Of a stretch of 64,000 bases of DNA, positions 34,462 to 48,219 are shown one piece after another. Position 1 is the first letter of the stretch. Each line of letters opens with the position of its first letter. Below the pieces are notes generated by a model. The model was not told where the DNA came from and ran no database searches. It saw nothing but the letters and a program-made list of their open reading frames with translations. The DNA is from Anisakis pegreffii. Its lineage: Eukaryota > Nematoda > Chromadorea > Rhabditida > Anisakidae. The stretch spans positions 1 through 64,000 of the forward strand of contig JAPYMA010000673.1 of assembly GCA_035041965.1 (NCBI GenBank). Reading direction: 5' to 3'. The position numbers were made by a program, and so were the translations under genes.

Positions 34462-35630
34462 CATAGAACTATTCGAGTAAAATCGAGAGATTTCACTGGA
34501 AGTTTGACTTAGGGCGATGATGAGTGAATTTCGATTTATTTCTCGAATACGACAGCTCAATAAAGCGTGTTTCTTTCTGTGTCATTAACTCAAATTTCAG
34601 TTACCTGTTCAGCAATCCCTGAAAAATTCATTAAATTTCAATCCCCGTAAGGAACAAAAAGTCTAAAGCATCAATGGGATTGGTGAGAAAATCGCCTTCC
34701 AATGGATCACAACGAAGAGCAAATGCAGATTCGTACAAGCATAAATGAAGCGAAAAGCTGCTGAAAAACCAACCAAACACTCGATAATAGGATTGAATAA
34801 TTATCAACAGAACGATTCGCGAGATTCTTTGAGAAGAGAGATTCATTAAAGAGATTCTCTAACAGATTCTATGGAACAGCTCGAAAAGTTCTTTCCAAGT
34901 AATGAAAGAATACCACACGAAATTGATAGTGAACGTAACTCAAAGGTCTATTCAATGAGAAAATGCCAAATATCAGACGGAAATGAAAATTACCAACTAA
35001 TTCTCACTAAAAAAACACTGAAAACAAATAAGCGAGGGCCCAATTAGTCATGAAAACTTGTCATGTGAAAGTTTCCTATTTCATTTGGAACAGAATTTCA
35101 TAGAGCCATTAATGATGACAACAAAGTTTCCACTGTTCAGTATTCAAAACAGGAAAAAACTTTTTTGCTTCATAAACTTTAACATTTCATTTCTATGTGT
35201 AGAATAAGGGACATTATGAACAATAATTATTTATGATTAGAGGACTGACATTCACCCGTTTCATTCTCTAAAATCATATTTTACAAACATAGATCGATGG
35301 ACGCGTTTCGAGTGTGAAGAAACTCGTTTTGAGGTGTGTAGACACTGGAGATTGCACTAACGATAGGAAAAATTCGGAAATCATTTGGTAAAATGGTATT
35401 GATTGATTAATTGAAATGAATTTCGTGAATGAAGCGAATGACGCGATATGCTATGGAAAGGATGAAAGAAGTTTGTGAGAGACAAATTTTTTCCATATAA
35501 ACACGGCAATATTTCCGTTATCATTGTTGCTAGCTAGCGCTGCTGTTTTGTGATCAAATTTGGTAACGAGCAGACGAATTTATTTGAAAATAGATGCTAT
35601 TGATGGTGCTTGGACCTCTAAAGGATAGTT

Positions 35631-35720
35631 TCAGTGTGGCGTTTTTTTAAGCATCGAATGAAAGTGGCATTATATTCCGCGTACATGAATGAAAGAAATT
35701 GCTCCAGATATCAATCCGAT
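35631..35720 (+). repeat. Dispersed ~90 bp repeat, copy 2
   Basis: Diverged copy of 34374-34461, in the same orientation and about 1.26 kb downstream. It is followed within about 25 bp by a second repeat family member at 35742. Confidence 0.75.
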
Positions 35721-35741
35721 CACTCTCATCAGGCCATTGTT

Positions 35742-35778
35742 CACATTTGTATTCTTTTATGCACTTTTTCGATTCATT
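35742..35778 (+). repeat. Short dispersed repeat, copy 1
   Basis: Shares the core ATTCTTTTATGCACTTTTT and flanking sequence with 36350-36387. The two copies differ by a few substitutions and indels outside the core. Confidence 0.7.
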
Positions 35779-36349
35779 CAGGATGACATTTACTCAACAT
35801 TGTCATTCGGCTTATCGGAAATTTTCTATTAAAGGGTATCGTATGAACGTACGTCAAATTTGAGGAGGATTACATTTGTTCAACATTTGAAAACGAAGTT
35901 AGAAACAAAGATCACATATGAATCGATTTTTCTATTTACGATAGGCATGCTAGATGACAACTGTTCAATAGAGCATCGACGAAAATAATGTGAAATTATT
36001 GTGCACTTTGTATCGCGTATCAGCACAGGAAACATTCGTAATCACATAAAAGTTTTAAGCAAATGATAAATGATTTGAGAATGATACACAACGTTGAAAA
36101 GTACTTACAATGAGACTGTTGTGATAGCTAACCAATGGGAATGTGAAGCTTGAAACTGACTTTTAATTGTTCCTCGCGAAGCATTTTATTCGACAGTCAG
36201 CGGGCATAAACGCCCACATCTTTTGTGTGAATTTTTTTTGCAGGCTTTTCGATTTTCTAATTGAGAGCACTGACGATGAGTTACTGAATGGATGATCCAC
36301 ACGTTGATCGTCGATCATTTGCACAGAATGAACATTATTATTATTATCG

Positions 36350-36387
36350 CACATTGATATTCTTTTATGCACTTTTTGGATTTATTA
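36350..36387 (+). repeat. Short dispersed repeat, copy 2
   Basis: Second copy of the 35742 repeat in the same orientation. Weaker resemblance may continue another 50 bp downstream, where both copies have CATT-rich sequence followed by an ATCGGAAA or ATCGAAAA word. Confidence 0.7.
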
Positions 36388-39300
36388 TATCCATTTGTGC
36401 ATCGCCACATTCATTTGCTTCGCTAATCGAAAATCAGTGATAAAACATGTGATTATCCAATGAATCGATATTAGAATACACATTTGCTTTGTTTATTAGG
36501 CGAGATATCGGAAAAACTGCCGGTCATCTCACGAATGTTTGAGATTCGCTCTAAAAATTTCACTAACCGAAGCATGCATAAAATGGGAGCGAATTTGGTA
36601 TCTCATTTGATTGATTAAGTCAAGAAAAGCTTCAAAAGTGTGTTTTTCGAACACTGACTGAATCTTACTGCCCTTCACAAATCGATCAATCATAAAACTT
36701 CCAGTAATTCTACTATCAGGTGGTATCAGTTCTTGTCAGAAAGACAACTTTTTTCAATTGCAGTAAAACTTCACCTCACAATCTTTCATACTTATCATTA
36801 TCGCTATCAGTAGTCATATTCTCATCTTGTGTTCACCTAACAATATTCTGATATGTTCACCTCAGAAATGAGCTTGATATCATCTGTAATTTGATCCACA
36901 CTCAGATCATGAGATTATTATTTCCGTATACAGAATCCTATGAGTATAATTTCTATTCTTCTTATTATCTGGAGCCAATTTAATGAGCGTTTTTCTGTTA
37001 CGAATTCAGAACTAATAATTGATTAATATTGCGAGTAATACGATCAGAATTCAAAATGCCAACTCAGTTGTCATATGCAATTTTTTACAACCACCACCTC
37101 CTAGCAATGAGTTATTGATACTATCAATTATCACATGACTGCTCTACGATAAGACTATCGCTGGCTGATTCATTGTTCACTGCACGTTCGCTCATCAGTA
37201 TTACAGTACATAATTCACAAATGCAAGTAATCCACATGAACTTCACAACGAAATCATCTATTCAATCCAGTCTAATCGACCTGTTCTAATTGAGCTGTTT
37301 TGATTTGATTGATTACATTGAAAGTTTTTTTCCTTCCACATTCTAAGAATTCTCAAAAAAAATTTTTGCATTTATAAAGTTGATGGTCCAGGATGATTGA
37401 GTGATCATCAAGATGCACATGTGATGAACTCGGCAAAGATGTGTCATGAATGATAAATGAATGTGGTTGGTTGCTATTGGAATATCATAACGAATGAGAA
37501 AATAGACATGAAATTTAGCATATTCAGCACGATTTACAGCAATTCTAATGTGATCTACAGTGGTATATAGACTCGTAATTGTTTTGCGTTGTGTAAAGTG
37601 AGAATTTTGTAAGCATCAGTATGAATAGTATTGAATTGTGAACAACAATGCAAGTTATTTGCTGTTGATTAATGAAATGGGCAATGGGCAACAGCAAGTG
37701 GTGGTTTTTATCAGTCTTTATCAGTTTGCAAAATCTGCTTATGTTTGTAGAATATACTTTTTACTGTACGTTTGCAGATTGATCATAAGATTGTTGAAAA
37801 CGATTAGAAACATTCCATTAGAAAACTCTCAAAAACGCTCTACGTGACATTTCATACCGAAAAAAGAAACAGGTTAAGAGAATGTTAAATTGAGTTCTTA
37901 ACTTCATCAACCTAAGTGGTCTATCGTGATCTAATTGAGAGGCATTCAACTTTGCACTGAAAACAAACATGACGGAACAGTTGATTTTCCAAGGATTGAA
38001 GCATTATTGAAGAGGCACTTCCAGGCAATGCAAATCTGACATTGTTATTTTTTGGGAAAGCAGAGGATTTACGCAACTCAATGGATATACCAAAAAACTG
38101 TGAATGTTTGAATAGAACAAAAACATTCAAGCGTTTTGAACGAACGTCAGATCATAAATTTTCATTAATGGACTTCTGATGATGATTATTAATGCTAATT
38201 GAATTAAATTTCAAATCAATATAAACGGATGGGTGAATGTTTTTTTTTTCGAGTTGTTTGAATTGTGACACATCTGAACAATCGTTTCGTTTGATGAACA
38301 ATGAATAAAAATCGCTGAATTGAGCGCAAAAAGACTTTCTGAAAAGCAGCTGTCGAAAGATAAACATTGAGACGCAATTGGCTGCATCTTCTTGTCATTG
38401 CGATTAACAACGACAAAACTGAAAAGGGGTTGGGATATCACAGTGCTAAGGGCAAAGTACTTTTGTTTACTGGCTTTGGCAAGAGAAGTACAAATGAATT
38501 TTAAGCTTCGAAAAACAGGGCTGTTCTGTGATCTCTGGTCGCATAAAATTTGAGACATTCACAGAGAAGGGAAGAAGGACCTATCAGTTTTGAATAGAGA
38601 ACAGTTGAAACTCATTGATGATGAAATAAAAGTACTACTATGAAAAAGAGGCGAGGGATCAGGTGAACAGCAATTCATCTTTTTATTCCCACATAAACAC
38701 GTATCCAGCAGCGTTTCGTACGGCTATAAAAACGACGTATTGTGAATTGTAAATGATTCCTTAACGAGCTATATCTTTCATAATTCGAATAATATCAACT
38801 AATCGAATTCAAATAATCCTAACGAGAAGAATACATCGAAAGGGACTTGTAAAAATACGAGCAGAAACAGTATCAAAGTAGCGCCCTGTATGCAAAGATA
38901 CAAGCAGAAACAGTAATGATTCACACGCCAAGTCATCAGTAGGATATGACAGACGGAATATGATATCAATCGAATGAACAAAAACTATTCACACGTCAAC
39001 GATTCGAAACATGGAATGAGAAATTGAAACTGAATATATTAAATTGGAAATGAGCAAAGAGAAATGACAAACCCGAAGAAAATCGTTTTCATTCGTAATG
39101 AATAGAGTGCATGGAACCATTCTGCCTAATCTGGGTATGTATCCGAATAAATGCTAGCAGATACTCTTGCTCTCATTGTCAGCCTCAATCCAAAATAGGC
39201 TTGCATATTGGTGATAATACTGACTGGCTGTGCTGTGGTGTCGTCTTAAAATAATGATGCGTCGTTCATCACTACCATACAACCGTCGTCGTCCAAATAT

Positions 39301-41811
39301 CGATAATAATTCTAGCAACCACTCGAAAACATCAAAGACCTTTGCGATCGTCTTTGTCATTCAACAGGATAAACAACCAAAAATCATTGGCAATAAAATT
39401 GCTCATTGCAAGCTTGCTTTTCGAGTTTTTTTTTCGACGTTCACTTCACTTTCTGACTTGGATCACTTAGAATTTTTACTGAATGTTGGTCGACTGGTAA
39501 TGTAGTTAGTGGGGCTGGTACCTGCTTTAAGTTGATGCGAATATGCCTTCAGCAATGCAGTCAGATCATTGGAATTGCCGATGGATCAAAAGAATTTTTC
39601 TTTGAAGACACAAACACTTTTCCAATAGCTCAAAACTTTCTCACTTCATTGCACTCAAAGAATCACATGATTGGCGAAAAAATGAGATCTGAACATACTG
39701 ATGGCTTGAAGATACGACAGCTTAAAGATAGTGCTCTCCAGGTTCCTTTGGGAGTTTATAAATGATCGGCAGCATACGAAACTTATGGAGTCTGGCCATT
39801 CGGGCGAGTCACTCGGCAATAAAATATATCGATGGAAAAGTGGGCAGGTTTCTGAGAGTGTGGATTGTTTGTCAGCGAGATTTCGTTTATTCCAACACCT
39901 TAAAAAAGAATGTGAATTCGACTAAAGGAAAGAATGCAATGTTCCCATCAAATCCAGGCGGAATAGTGAAAATAACTTAAAAATTGTGCTCTTCTTATTC
40001 TTATTCTGACTAACTATCTTCACAAATAGAGAAGTATCCGAATGTAGATAACGCATTTCACTTGAATTCTGAGGACTGGTGAAAGAATCGAAAGAGGGCA
40101 TTCAGTGCCTTTCAGTCATAACAATACCATTCGTTCGGCAGAAGGAAGGAATCTCCTGAACAACAGTGAATACTGGCCTGGTTATGCAGGTGATCTTCTC
40201 TTCATTCGGATAGACATCGCCAAGAGACTGATTCGAAAAATCTGGCAATATTGTTCGATGCACTAGTGATGGCATCCGAACGAAATTTCAGTTCGGTCAG
40301 AATCTGAACCACGGAATCCCAACCGAACGTCGTTGGTCGAATGCCACCAACACTATCCAACTAGCCCCATCCCAGGCTCATGAACTCAGCCTCCAATCAT
40401 AATCTTTCCTCATTAACGGAAAAATTCGAATTCTATGACCAAGCCCAAAAGTTGCCCTAAACAACTACCCAGAAAAAGATTGATTGAAGTGATTTTGTAG
40501 CTGTGATAGTTGGGTCTACGAATTCTGAAATTTTTTAGCAGAACGATTTCGCCTGTGTTTTCCTGACATTGCACTCTTCCATAGTTCTTTTAGGAGCTGG
40601 TTACGAACTGTACGTTGTTTTGCGGAACCATGGCGATTCGAAGGAAGTTGCGGGCTCTGAATGCTATCAAAAATATATCTTAGTTGTGAGATTTTGAAAA
40701 TTGGTGTGGCTTAAATCGGATGTGATTCCTCTTATCCTGGAGATGAACATTGTATATTCCCTCGATAAATCCTGGTTACACAATATTTCATCCTCGGCTT
40801 AATGCAAGCGATGAATTTCTTGCAGCTAAACTATCGTTTTGTGGTGTGGCAACCTATTCTGCACGTATAAATTCTATTGTGAATCCGAATTTGCGGTGAA
40901 GAAATGAATAGAGTGAAGATTCAGAAGATGAATATGAATGAGAGTGAATCAGTGATACGTCTGCAGTGAATAAGATGATCACCACTACACAGTGGGACTG
41001 TAATGCAGTCAGCAAGTTTAGAAACGAGAGTGATAAGATATCACGGCAATTGGACGTGAAAAGTGATAATGGAATCTGAGGAATGAGTAGAGTTTAGAAG
41101 GATGGTTTGTGTTGGAAGTAGCCTTTTGGAATGTACGCATGCATTTCCTACTCACGCACACAGTTCTTCTTCAACAGTCAATCAATGAATCCTATGTCTA
41201 ATTTCCATGTTCTCTTATCACTCTCATTCCTGATATAACTTACTGCATTACGATTCCACTGTGTGGCTGTAGTTTTCTTATTCACTTCGGCCACATCACT
41301 GATTCACTCTCATTTCAGACTCTCCGAAGAATTTGTATTGTATCTGTTTCTCGACTTTGCAATTTCAGTTCACTCCGCTTTTCAACGCAAATGAAACCAA
41401 AGTAGCGATTTGCCAACTCAAGACCAACTTACCCTCACACGATGATATAACATTTCTGAACGGATTTTACGAAATATCCTCCTATATCAGACTGAGTAAT
41501 TGAATTGCGTTTTCATCTGTGCAGATTAAGGTGGGTCAACTGGTCTCCCGTAGACAACCCACTCTGCGGTTTCCGTGCATCTCCGTATCGAAATTTGATG
41601 TGAACGAACTATTTCATCACGTTCTGAATATAAAACTTACGAAACAATCTTTCAGGACCATATCATCTAATGTTCGCACTTCGAGATATACTCAATAAAA
41701 TCAAACTGCTTCACCGCAACAATTCAACAGAAGCAACGAGGATGATACAAAAGGAATATTCTTTCACGAAATTCCATTGAGCGAAATTATTCGAAGCAGA
41801 TTAATGAAATA

Positions 41812-41817
41812 TTTATT
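41812..41817 (-). terminator. Candidate polyadenylation signal for PICK1
   Basis: AATAAA on the minus strand, about 200 bp after the PICK1 stop codon. No other canonical signal was noted closer to the stop. Confidence 0.4.
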
Positions 41818-42013
41818 CAAATTCAATTAATCTTTCCATTGAATTGTTATCAGTTTCACTGTTTCATTGTTACAATTATTTTGAAATTATCATCATGCTT
41901 GTCGAGTGTACAATTTCAACAGATCGATGTACAGATAATTCATCACTTTACAATTATTGATGTGTTCCGAATAAAAGACCCAATAAATTATTATGCAAGA
42001 AGTAAAGTGAAAA

Positions 42014-45012
42014 TTATAAATCCAGTAAATTTTCTTCTTTTTGCTCATTTCCGTTTCCGATATTTCCTTTCGAAGAGTCTTCTCCTTGTTGCATTCCTCC
42101 TTCCCGATTCACCTGTTCGACTGCGTCCAAATCCTCATCGTCCTCCGATAACCGGCCCGATGTGTTATACTTATGTGCTATCTGAATAATCTAATTTAAT
42201 TTGATGTTCATAATTTATTTTGATCACATCAAGCCTCATCACGTTTGTCTTCTTTATTGCTTACTATAAGAATTGGCTTCCTGTAGAGATGTTTTTTGGA
42301 TCATATGCAACGAAAGGTAGTCAGTGCCTGTCACGATTGGGAATAAGGATTGATGCTGATCGTAAATATGGGTTTTGTTACAATCGTTAACATTTCCACC
42401 TTATTGCTCGAATAACAAGATCGTCCTAACACCAAACGATTTGAAAGAAATATTGAATCATAAATTTCCAAATATTCTTATCAAACCACAAATGTTCAAA
42501 GTAAAATTCAGTTCTTGAAGTGTTACGGGAGAAATGTTGCTATGTAAATGATGCGCTCTCATCACCTGAGCTAAATCAACCTCAATCGGGAAGAGACCAT
42601 TCGTTCCTTCGAGAATACTTCTGCATTCACTGTGTGTATTCATCATTGTTCTCACGAAATTTGTCAACTGCACGGAAATATCTTGAACTGAAATTTTGGA
42701 CAATAAGATGATTGAAACAATCTGAAAATTATCAGAAGAGAGATGCAAAATAACTTTCATAAAAATCCTTGTTTAGAGAACGAACCATGCTTTTGGTCCA
42801 ATAATTCTAACTTCTCCATCACGTCGGTCCTCAATTTGACGAATTTATCGCGACTTTCTTGTCGACACCTTAGCATTAACCTAAATTCAGCACTTTTGAT
42901 TCGGTCCAGCAAAGATCATCTTATGATATTGTCGAAAATACTGCGTAGGAATCTCGCAAGATTCTGACTGTGAGTAAATTCCCTAATAGCAGTGATGATA
43001 ATGAATCAATGAAATTAACCTACCTGTATTCATAATTGCCTGTCTCAAGTCGATACAAAGGTTCATCCAATGATGCGAATTGCACCTCTTCGTCGTCCAT
43101 CTCTTTCAGTTTCAGACAAAACGATAAGTATTCAAATTTCACATCCAAATATTTCTTCAATGTTAATTTCGTATCAGGTATCGCCTTTTCAGCAAAAGTA
43201 TTCAAATCGCGTACGATTGGATGTAAACTTCGCACTAATCTGCAGATAAAATACAAGAATATAAATCTGCTTGAATTAATTCGAACCACTCACTTCGAGA
43301 TCACACCTAGCACTATTTGGACGGATGAGGAATTTCGTCCCCTTTTTACCATTTACAGTATGGAAATAACTTATTCGATAAGTTCAGAGATTAGCGATAG
43401 CTCTCATTCAATGGAATGAAATCTTGAAATTATTTGGAATGAAACACTGGATTTAGAACTCCATAGAAGTTGATTTGAATGAACTGCGTGTCTGATCACA
43501 AACGAAATCAAGAAGATCGCATGGTGGGATAGATCAGTGCGATTTGGAGGGAGAATTATGTGAGTATTTTCGAGACTGGGCTGACAGAATAATTGATTCA
43601 TGACGAACTTGAGCATTTGCTTGTCAATAGAGCGATGTGCCTCACCGAACGCTAAGAAAGCCTTATTTGCGGCCGAGGAACTCTCTCGAGCTGCCACCTC
43701 ACAAAATAGATCGCCAAATTCTGCAATGTTCACTTCGTTACTGTAAGATTTGCCATCAAAATTTCCATTTTTTCCATCTATTTAGTTAATTCTAAAGTAA
43801 CATAATGCAATTCTGATCGTGCCTTTTTCAGGTGACGTTCACTGAATCTTAAGAAATGAAAAATGGACTGTTGTGATACAACTACGATAATCAGAAGAAC
43901 AACAACGAAATGCCAACCTTTCTGTGATCTGGTAACATTGTAGTGAGCTTTAAGCAATGCGCTTAAATGCCGTATCATTTTCTTGTACAAATTTGCACTG
44001 GTTTCGAGGCGATTCAGTTTGCGTACGAGTTGATCATTGCAAAGAATCGCTCGAGATAGACCCAGTGCATCCGCTGTCTCAGAAGCCATTGACTCAACAA
44101 CGCGATGTTTCATTTTCTTCAGCGCTATGTCCAAGGTACGACCCTGTAAATTTGCATACTACTCAGCTGAACGGATCACTTTTAAATGAGAAGGAATAAA
44201 GCAGTGCTCTTGAAAAAATACCTTCGATTGAGAAAATCGTTTGTGAGAATCGCACGAACCTGTTGAGGATCAGCGTGAAGGACGTTGAAACCGATTCGAA
44301 CGATACTGTCCGATTTCTGAATCATAGCTGCTACAGCCAATTTCTTCTCGCCCTTCACTGGAACTCCATTCACACTGCAATAAGTCATTGCCCATAAGTA
44401 TTTATCTGACAATGAGTCCGAATTTGGTGCATTCCGAATGATGCATCTTCCTCATTCAAAGAGTTTCAATTTGGAATAGTAAACTGTTGATTTACTCTGG
44501 ATTCATACTGAACTAGTGAATCACTTATCAGATCTAATGAAGTGACAAAAGTAGAACTAAGGAAAGCTGATTAAACGCGTTTGTGAAGCTGTAGTACACT
44601 GTAGCTGGAGCTGAACACACTCAAACTGCGACCATTTCAAGCCTGGGTATAAACTGTGGATCAGCTTCCGACTCAGTCTTAGTTGAACTGTATTCGGCTT
44701 GAACACGCTTCAGTTAGAGTGTGGAAGCGACGATCATTCAGTTGGTTCCAGATCAAAATGGGAGAATATTGGAATGGCTGATTGAAATCAAGAATGAGTG
44801 CAAAGTGGATCGTTGATTCACCTGAATATTTCATCACCAGCCTTGATACGTCCATCGAGTGCAGCCGGTGAACAGTCGAAAACTTGCACGACGTATAAGC
44901 ATGGACATAATGGAGCGCCACCACCAATCGAAACACCGATTAAACCTTTTTCGTCCTTCCTGATTTCGGCCACATCACCCGAAACGCTCATACCCATTCG
45001 ATCTTCCTCCAT
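42014..45012 (-). CDS. pick-1: PICK1: PDZ plus BAR-domain scaffold
   Basis: Orthologue of protein interacting with C kinase 1, a membrane-bending scaffold that links receptor and transporter tails to endosomal or dense-core vesicle trafficking. Eight exons with consistent phases (45012-44822, 44374-44260, 44143-43918, 43720-43609, 43239-43024, 42880-42786, 42687-42566, 42181-42014) give 414 aa; human PICK1 is 415. The PDZ domain (about 15-100) shows the ligand loop LIGVSIGG (24-31) and the CPC motif (36-38) typical of PICK1. The linker has ADALGLSRAILCND, and the arfaptin/BAR domain (about 140-350) contains KAIPDT, DVKFEYLSFC, KEMDDEE and PLYRLETGNYEYR. The acidic tail (SEDDEDLD) ends LLDL. 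The start at 45012 is the first ATG after an in-frame upstream stop. PICK1 acts as a BAR dimer. Confidence 0.96.
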
Positions 45013-47590
45013 CTTCAACAATTCCACTTTGATTTCGACTCATTTCTTTCCCATTCTTAGAAGCCCATAAACATATGAAGATGAAGAAATGAGCGTCTTT
45101 CGAAAGGTGCAAATGACTGCATGAGCATATCAACCGTACAGCAACAAAAGACCTATTCAGTTGAGAAAAATAAGGATAAAAATGAGACTGTATAGCCCAG
45201 ATAATAGAAGGGTATCACGAAGGCACATGCAATCTGCCAAGCAATTGTCCGAAGACAGTTTTCATGCTCATCAACCAGAACGATAACTGCATGCTCGATC
45301 AGATCAAACAGGTAGGATGCTCGCGCTTCTCGGAGTTGATGCTACAATATCAACCTTACCTCAGTGCCGTTAAACGCTTGAACCGTAACGATACCCTTTC
45401 GTTTGAACATCTCTCATCCAATAGTCACTTGCACCTAGTTTCATTAGATAATTAAAGTAAGTGTTCACTGCTCAAGTGTCGTGCGTGAAACACTTCAATA
45501 CATGCAATAACGTGCAACAATATCGAAAACTAGTCATTATATATTCCTCATCAGAACTATTTGATAAAGATTATGAGAATTGTCCGAATGTGAAAGCTGT
45601 CGTTTCGGAGACATGTAACATCCTGGTTCGAGACTTTCACATAACAAACAAACACACTTCTTGATCGTTCAGTTAATGTTCAATGAAAATATCGCAGAAT
45701 AACAATGCATTATGGAGATGATTCAATAGCAATGCATTATGAGGCTGGTCTGAAGATGAGAATTTTCAGAATTTGTATATTCATGCTAAAATTTGTTACT
45801 GTTCTCTAGATCAAACGGTCAATTATGGTGGCAGTAAATCTAAACAGTATTCGTGAAATCACCTGAACAAATAGATTCACATTTCTAGCATAAGTCACTT
45901 TCTATTAATAATTGATACACGTGTAATTGCGATTGCTCCAATGGATTGCTCCACCACTAGGTGTTGCATTTATCACGGAATATCAATCGTTTATTATGCA
46001 AACTTAAGCTTACGCATCACTCGAACATGACAGCTCTTCCCATCTGGCCTAAGGCAACAAGGTTTAGCTAACGACGAACTGTTGACAACACAATCACAAG
46101 TGAACAACAAAACATGCATTATGAATCAAATACAGTAACATGCTTCATTGTTACGGTACAAGTGAAACGATAAAGTCTTTCCAATCATGTCCCTGCCCTA
46201 TACGATATTGTTTCATTTCATCACATCTATGAAGTCTAGACTATGATGTCATGGCAAAATACTATCATTTTTTAGCCTTCCGCACATTTGCTCACGATCA
46301 GACTTCTTTTCCATGCAGTGAACAGCTCTATGTTGCCCACAGAGAAGCAGTCGAAACGACTGAATCAGTTATTAAGACAAATGAAATGAAAAGATTGATA
46401 AATGACAACGAACTGTCGGAAAACAAAACGATTTGAGCAATTCACATGGAAGAATTAAGCGTTACATTTCACTGCATTTGCTGCGTTAATAAGCTAATAA
46501 GCAGCTGTATAATATGTGAGCAATAATTCTATGGATTGTATTCGTATACATAAGCGTATACTCTTTTCTGGTCATGTCTATATTCAAATGCATGAGCACG
46601 CAAGACCTACTCTCGATCGATACTACTGCACGGCTAGTTTAGATGCTTGTTGACTTTCATCGAGATTAGCCAACGACCACTTGTTATTCGTGACAATATC
46701 GTGAAGTATATCATTGCGTGCTTAATCCTGAACACATAGAACCATAATCAGAGCATCACTAATGACAGATACTCCATAACTCTATACCTCATCCAAATAG
46801 GGTTTCAAGTATGCTTCAAGTGTTTTTTGTCGATCAATTTAATGTCAATAAGTTCATAATTTTCTTGCTGACCAATTTTTCCCCACTTAGAAAAGCTTAC
46901 TTATGTCCAAGTAAGATTTCCTAAAGCTCTTTAACAGATTGATTATTCAACAATACTGTTGTAGTGCTAACAATAACGAGTAACGATGTTGCGATGGTAA
47001 CTAGTTGCTTTACACTGAAATGTGAACATTTGAAGAGAGGGTGACTTAGAACGAAAACGAATTTTGTGGCTTGGTATTTATCCAACAAAATTCAAGATAA
47101 ACATTTGCCGAGGAGCTTGCAGAGGTGATATTAATAATGCTCTAAACTCATTGCTTCAGAAATGAAATGATTTTGTTTTGAACTCGAGTTTCATTATTTT
47201 TCAATTCCGTTCTTGTTCTTGTGTTCAAGTCGTTCATGAATCTGTGGCTTTTGTGACTATTGCCTTAGTGTGAATGAATGTAACCGATTGCAATATTATG
47301 CAATACTAGAAGATATAAACTAGTGAATGAAATGTTTCTGAACTAGTGCATACTGGTCGATTGGATTGATTCGTTTCAGTTACTACTCGTGACTTCTTGT
47401 AAATTGTGTTACAGCATTCATCTAACGGACGGAAATCATGGTGTTCCATCACTGTCGCGTTGTTAAAATAAGTAAATTTCGTCAAACAACAAGCCAGATT
47501 TGAATAACTTTGTTATGAATTATCATAATAAAAACACACATTCAATAGCTGAAATTATGCAGTCTCATCAAATTTTTGAATGTCGATAAT
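45013..47590. other. Intergenic region, PICK1 / U1-C
   Basis: Divergent spacer of 2.6 kb. Several 60-70 codon ORFs on the plus strand (45264-45455, 45461-45664, 46251-46436) have fairly protein-like composition, but no recognisable domain and no phased splice partners. I do not call a gene. Confidence 0.5.
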
Positions 47591-47598
47591 TTTTTTAG
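47591..47598 (+). promoter_or_regulatory. Trans-splice acceptor abutting the U1-C start codon
   Basis: TTTTTTAG ends exactly at the ATG of U1-C, leaving no gene-encoded 5' UTR. This arrangement is characteristic of nematode spliced-leader acceptors placed directly at a start codon. A cis intron upstream is the alternative. Confidence 0.65.
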
Positions 47599-48219
47599 AT
47601 GCCGAAATATTATTGTGACTATTGTGATACGTTCTTGACACATGACTCACCGTCTGTGAGAAAAACTCATAATGGAGGACGTAAACATAAGGTTAGATTA
47701 ATTCCTTGTGATGTATTGTATGGCTCTGTCATGTCGTCTTTATAACTTATTTTATTTTGTCATAATTGGCAGAGTTGTTCAGTGAAAGTGAGTATGACTT
47801 CAGGAGAATGTGCGTATGTTCTATCAGAAATGGATGGAAGAACAAGCGCAGAAGTTGGTCGACGCAACCACAAAAGCATTCACTCAAGGACGTATGGCTG
47901 CGCCTCCTACAGGCCCGATTCCGGTTCCGCCGAGAATTCCTGTGGTTTGTATTGCCTCACTGCTTTGCTTACTTCATTTTGTATTCATCTTTATTGTTGT
48001 GACCGTTTCAACTTGCACCACTTTAACTATTCACTCTGTCTTGTTCAGACTATGCCAGGCCCGCGAGGACCACCGATACTGCCACCGGTAGGCGCTCCAC
48101 CAGTGCGAGGACCGATGCCGTTCCCGTGTCCACCGATGGGTGGCCCGATGGGACCGCCGGGAATGATGTTGCGACCACCGTTCATGATTCCACCTGCACC
48201 TCGCATGGGAATGAGATGA
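47599..48219 (+). CDS. SNRPC: U1 small nuclear ribonucleoprotein C
   Basis: U1-C stabilises pairing of U1 snRNA with the 5' splice site. Three phased exons (47599-47691, 47804-47944, 48049-48219) give 134 aa, against about 159 in human. The N-terminal matrin-type C2H2 zinc finger is complete: C6, C9, H24 and H30, in [20 protein letters not shown] and THNGGRKHK. The helix [14 protein letters not shown] follows, and the rest is a Pro/Gly/Met-rich tail, shorter than in vertebrates but of the same type. The opposite strand of the tail is also open and looks collagen-like; that is a composition artefact. Confidence 0.97.

Larger units (their letters stand above)
27142..42013. other. 15 kb gene-poor region
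   Basis: No gene I can confidently support. AT-rich, with many short ORFs; the longest (38211-38558, minus, 115 codons) has no recognisable motif and could arise by chance in AT-rich sequence of this length. It contains dispersed repeat pairs (34374/35631 and 35742/36350), a hairpin at 30718 and some exon-like stretches: 30792-31302 (+), 40100-40690 (-) and 41370-41504 (+). Genes with small exons and long introns could be hidden here. Confidence 0.5.

Noticed and set aside
38211..38558. 115-codon minus-strand ORF, the longest in the gene-poor region
   Set aside because: No domain, no splice context and no codon pattern like the real genes. One or two ORFs this long are expected by chance in AT-rich sequence of this size.
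42458..42565. Extension of the PICK1 frame past exon 7 to a TGA
   Set aside because: A GTGATG donor at 42565 and an in-phase exon at 42181-42014 give the acidic tail expected for PICK1. The extension is probably intron, although retention is possible.
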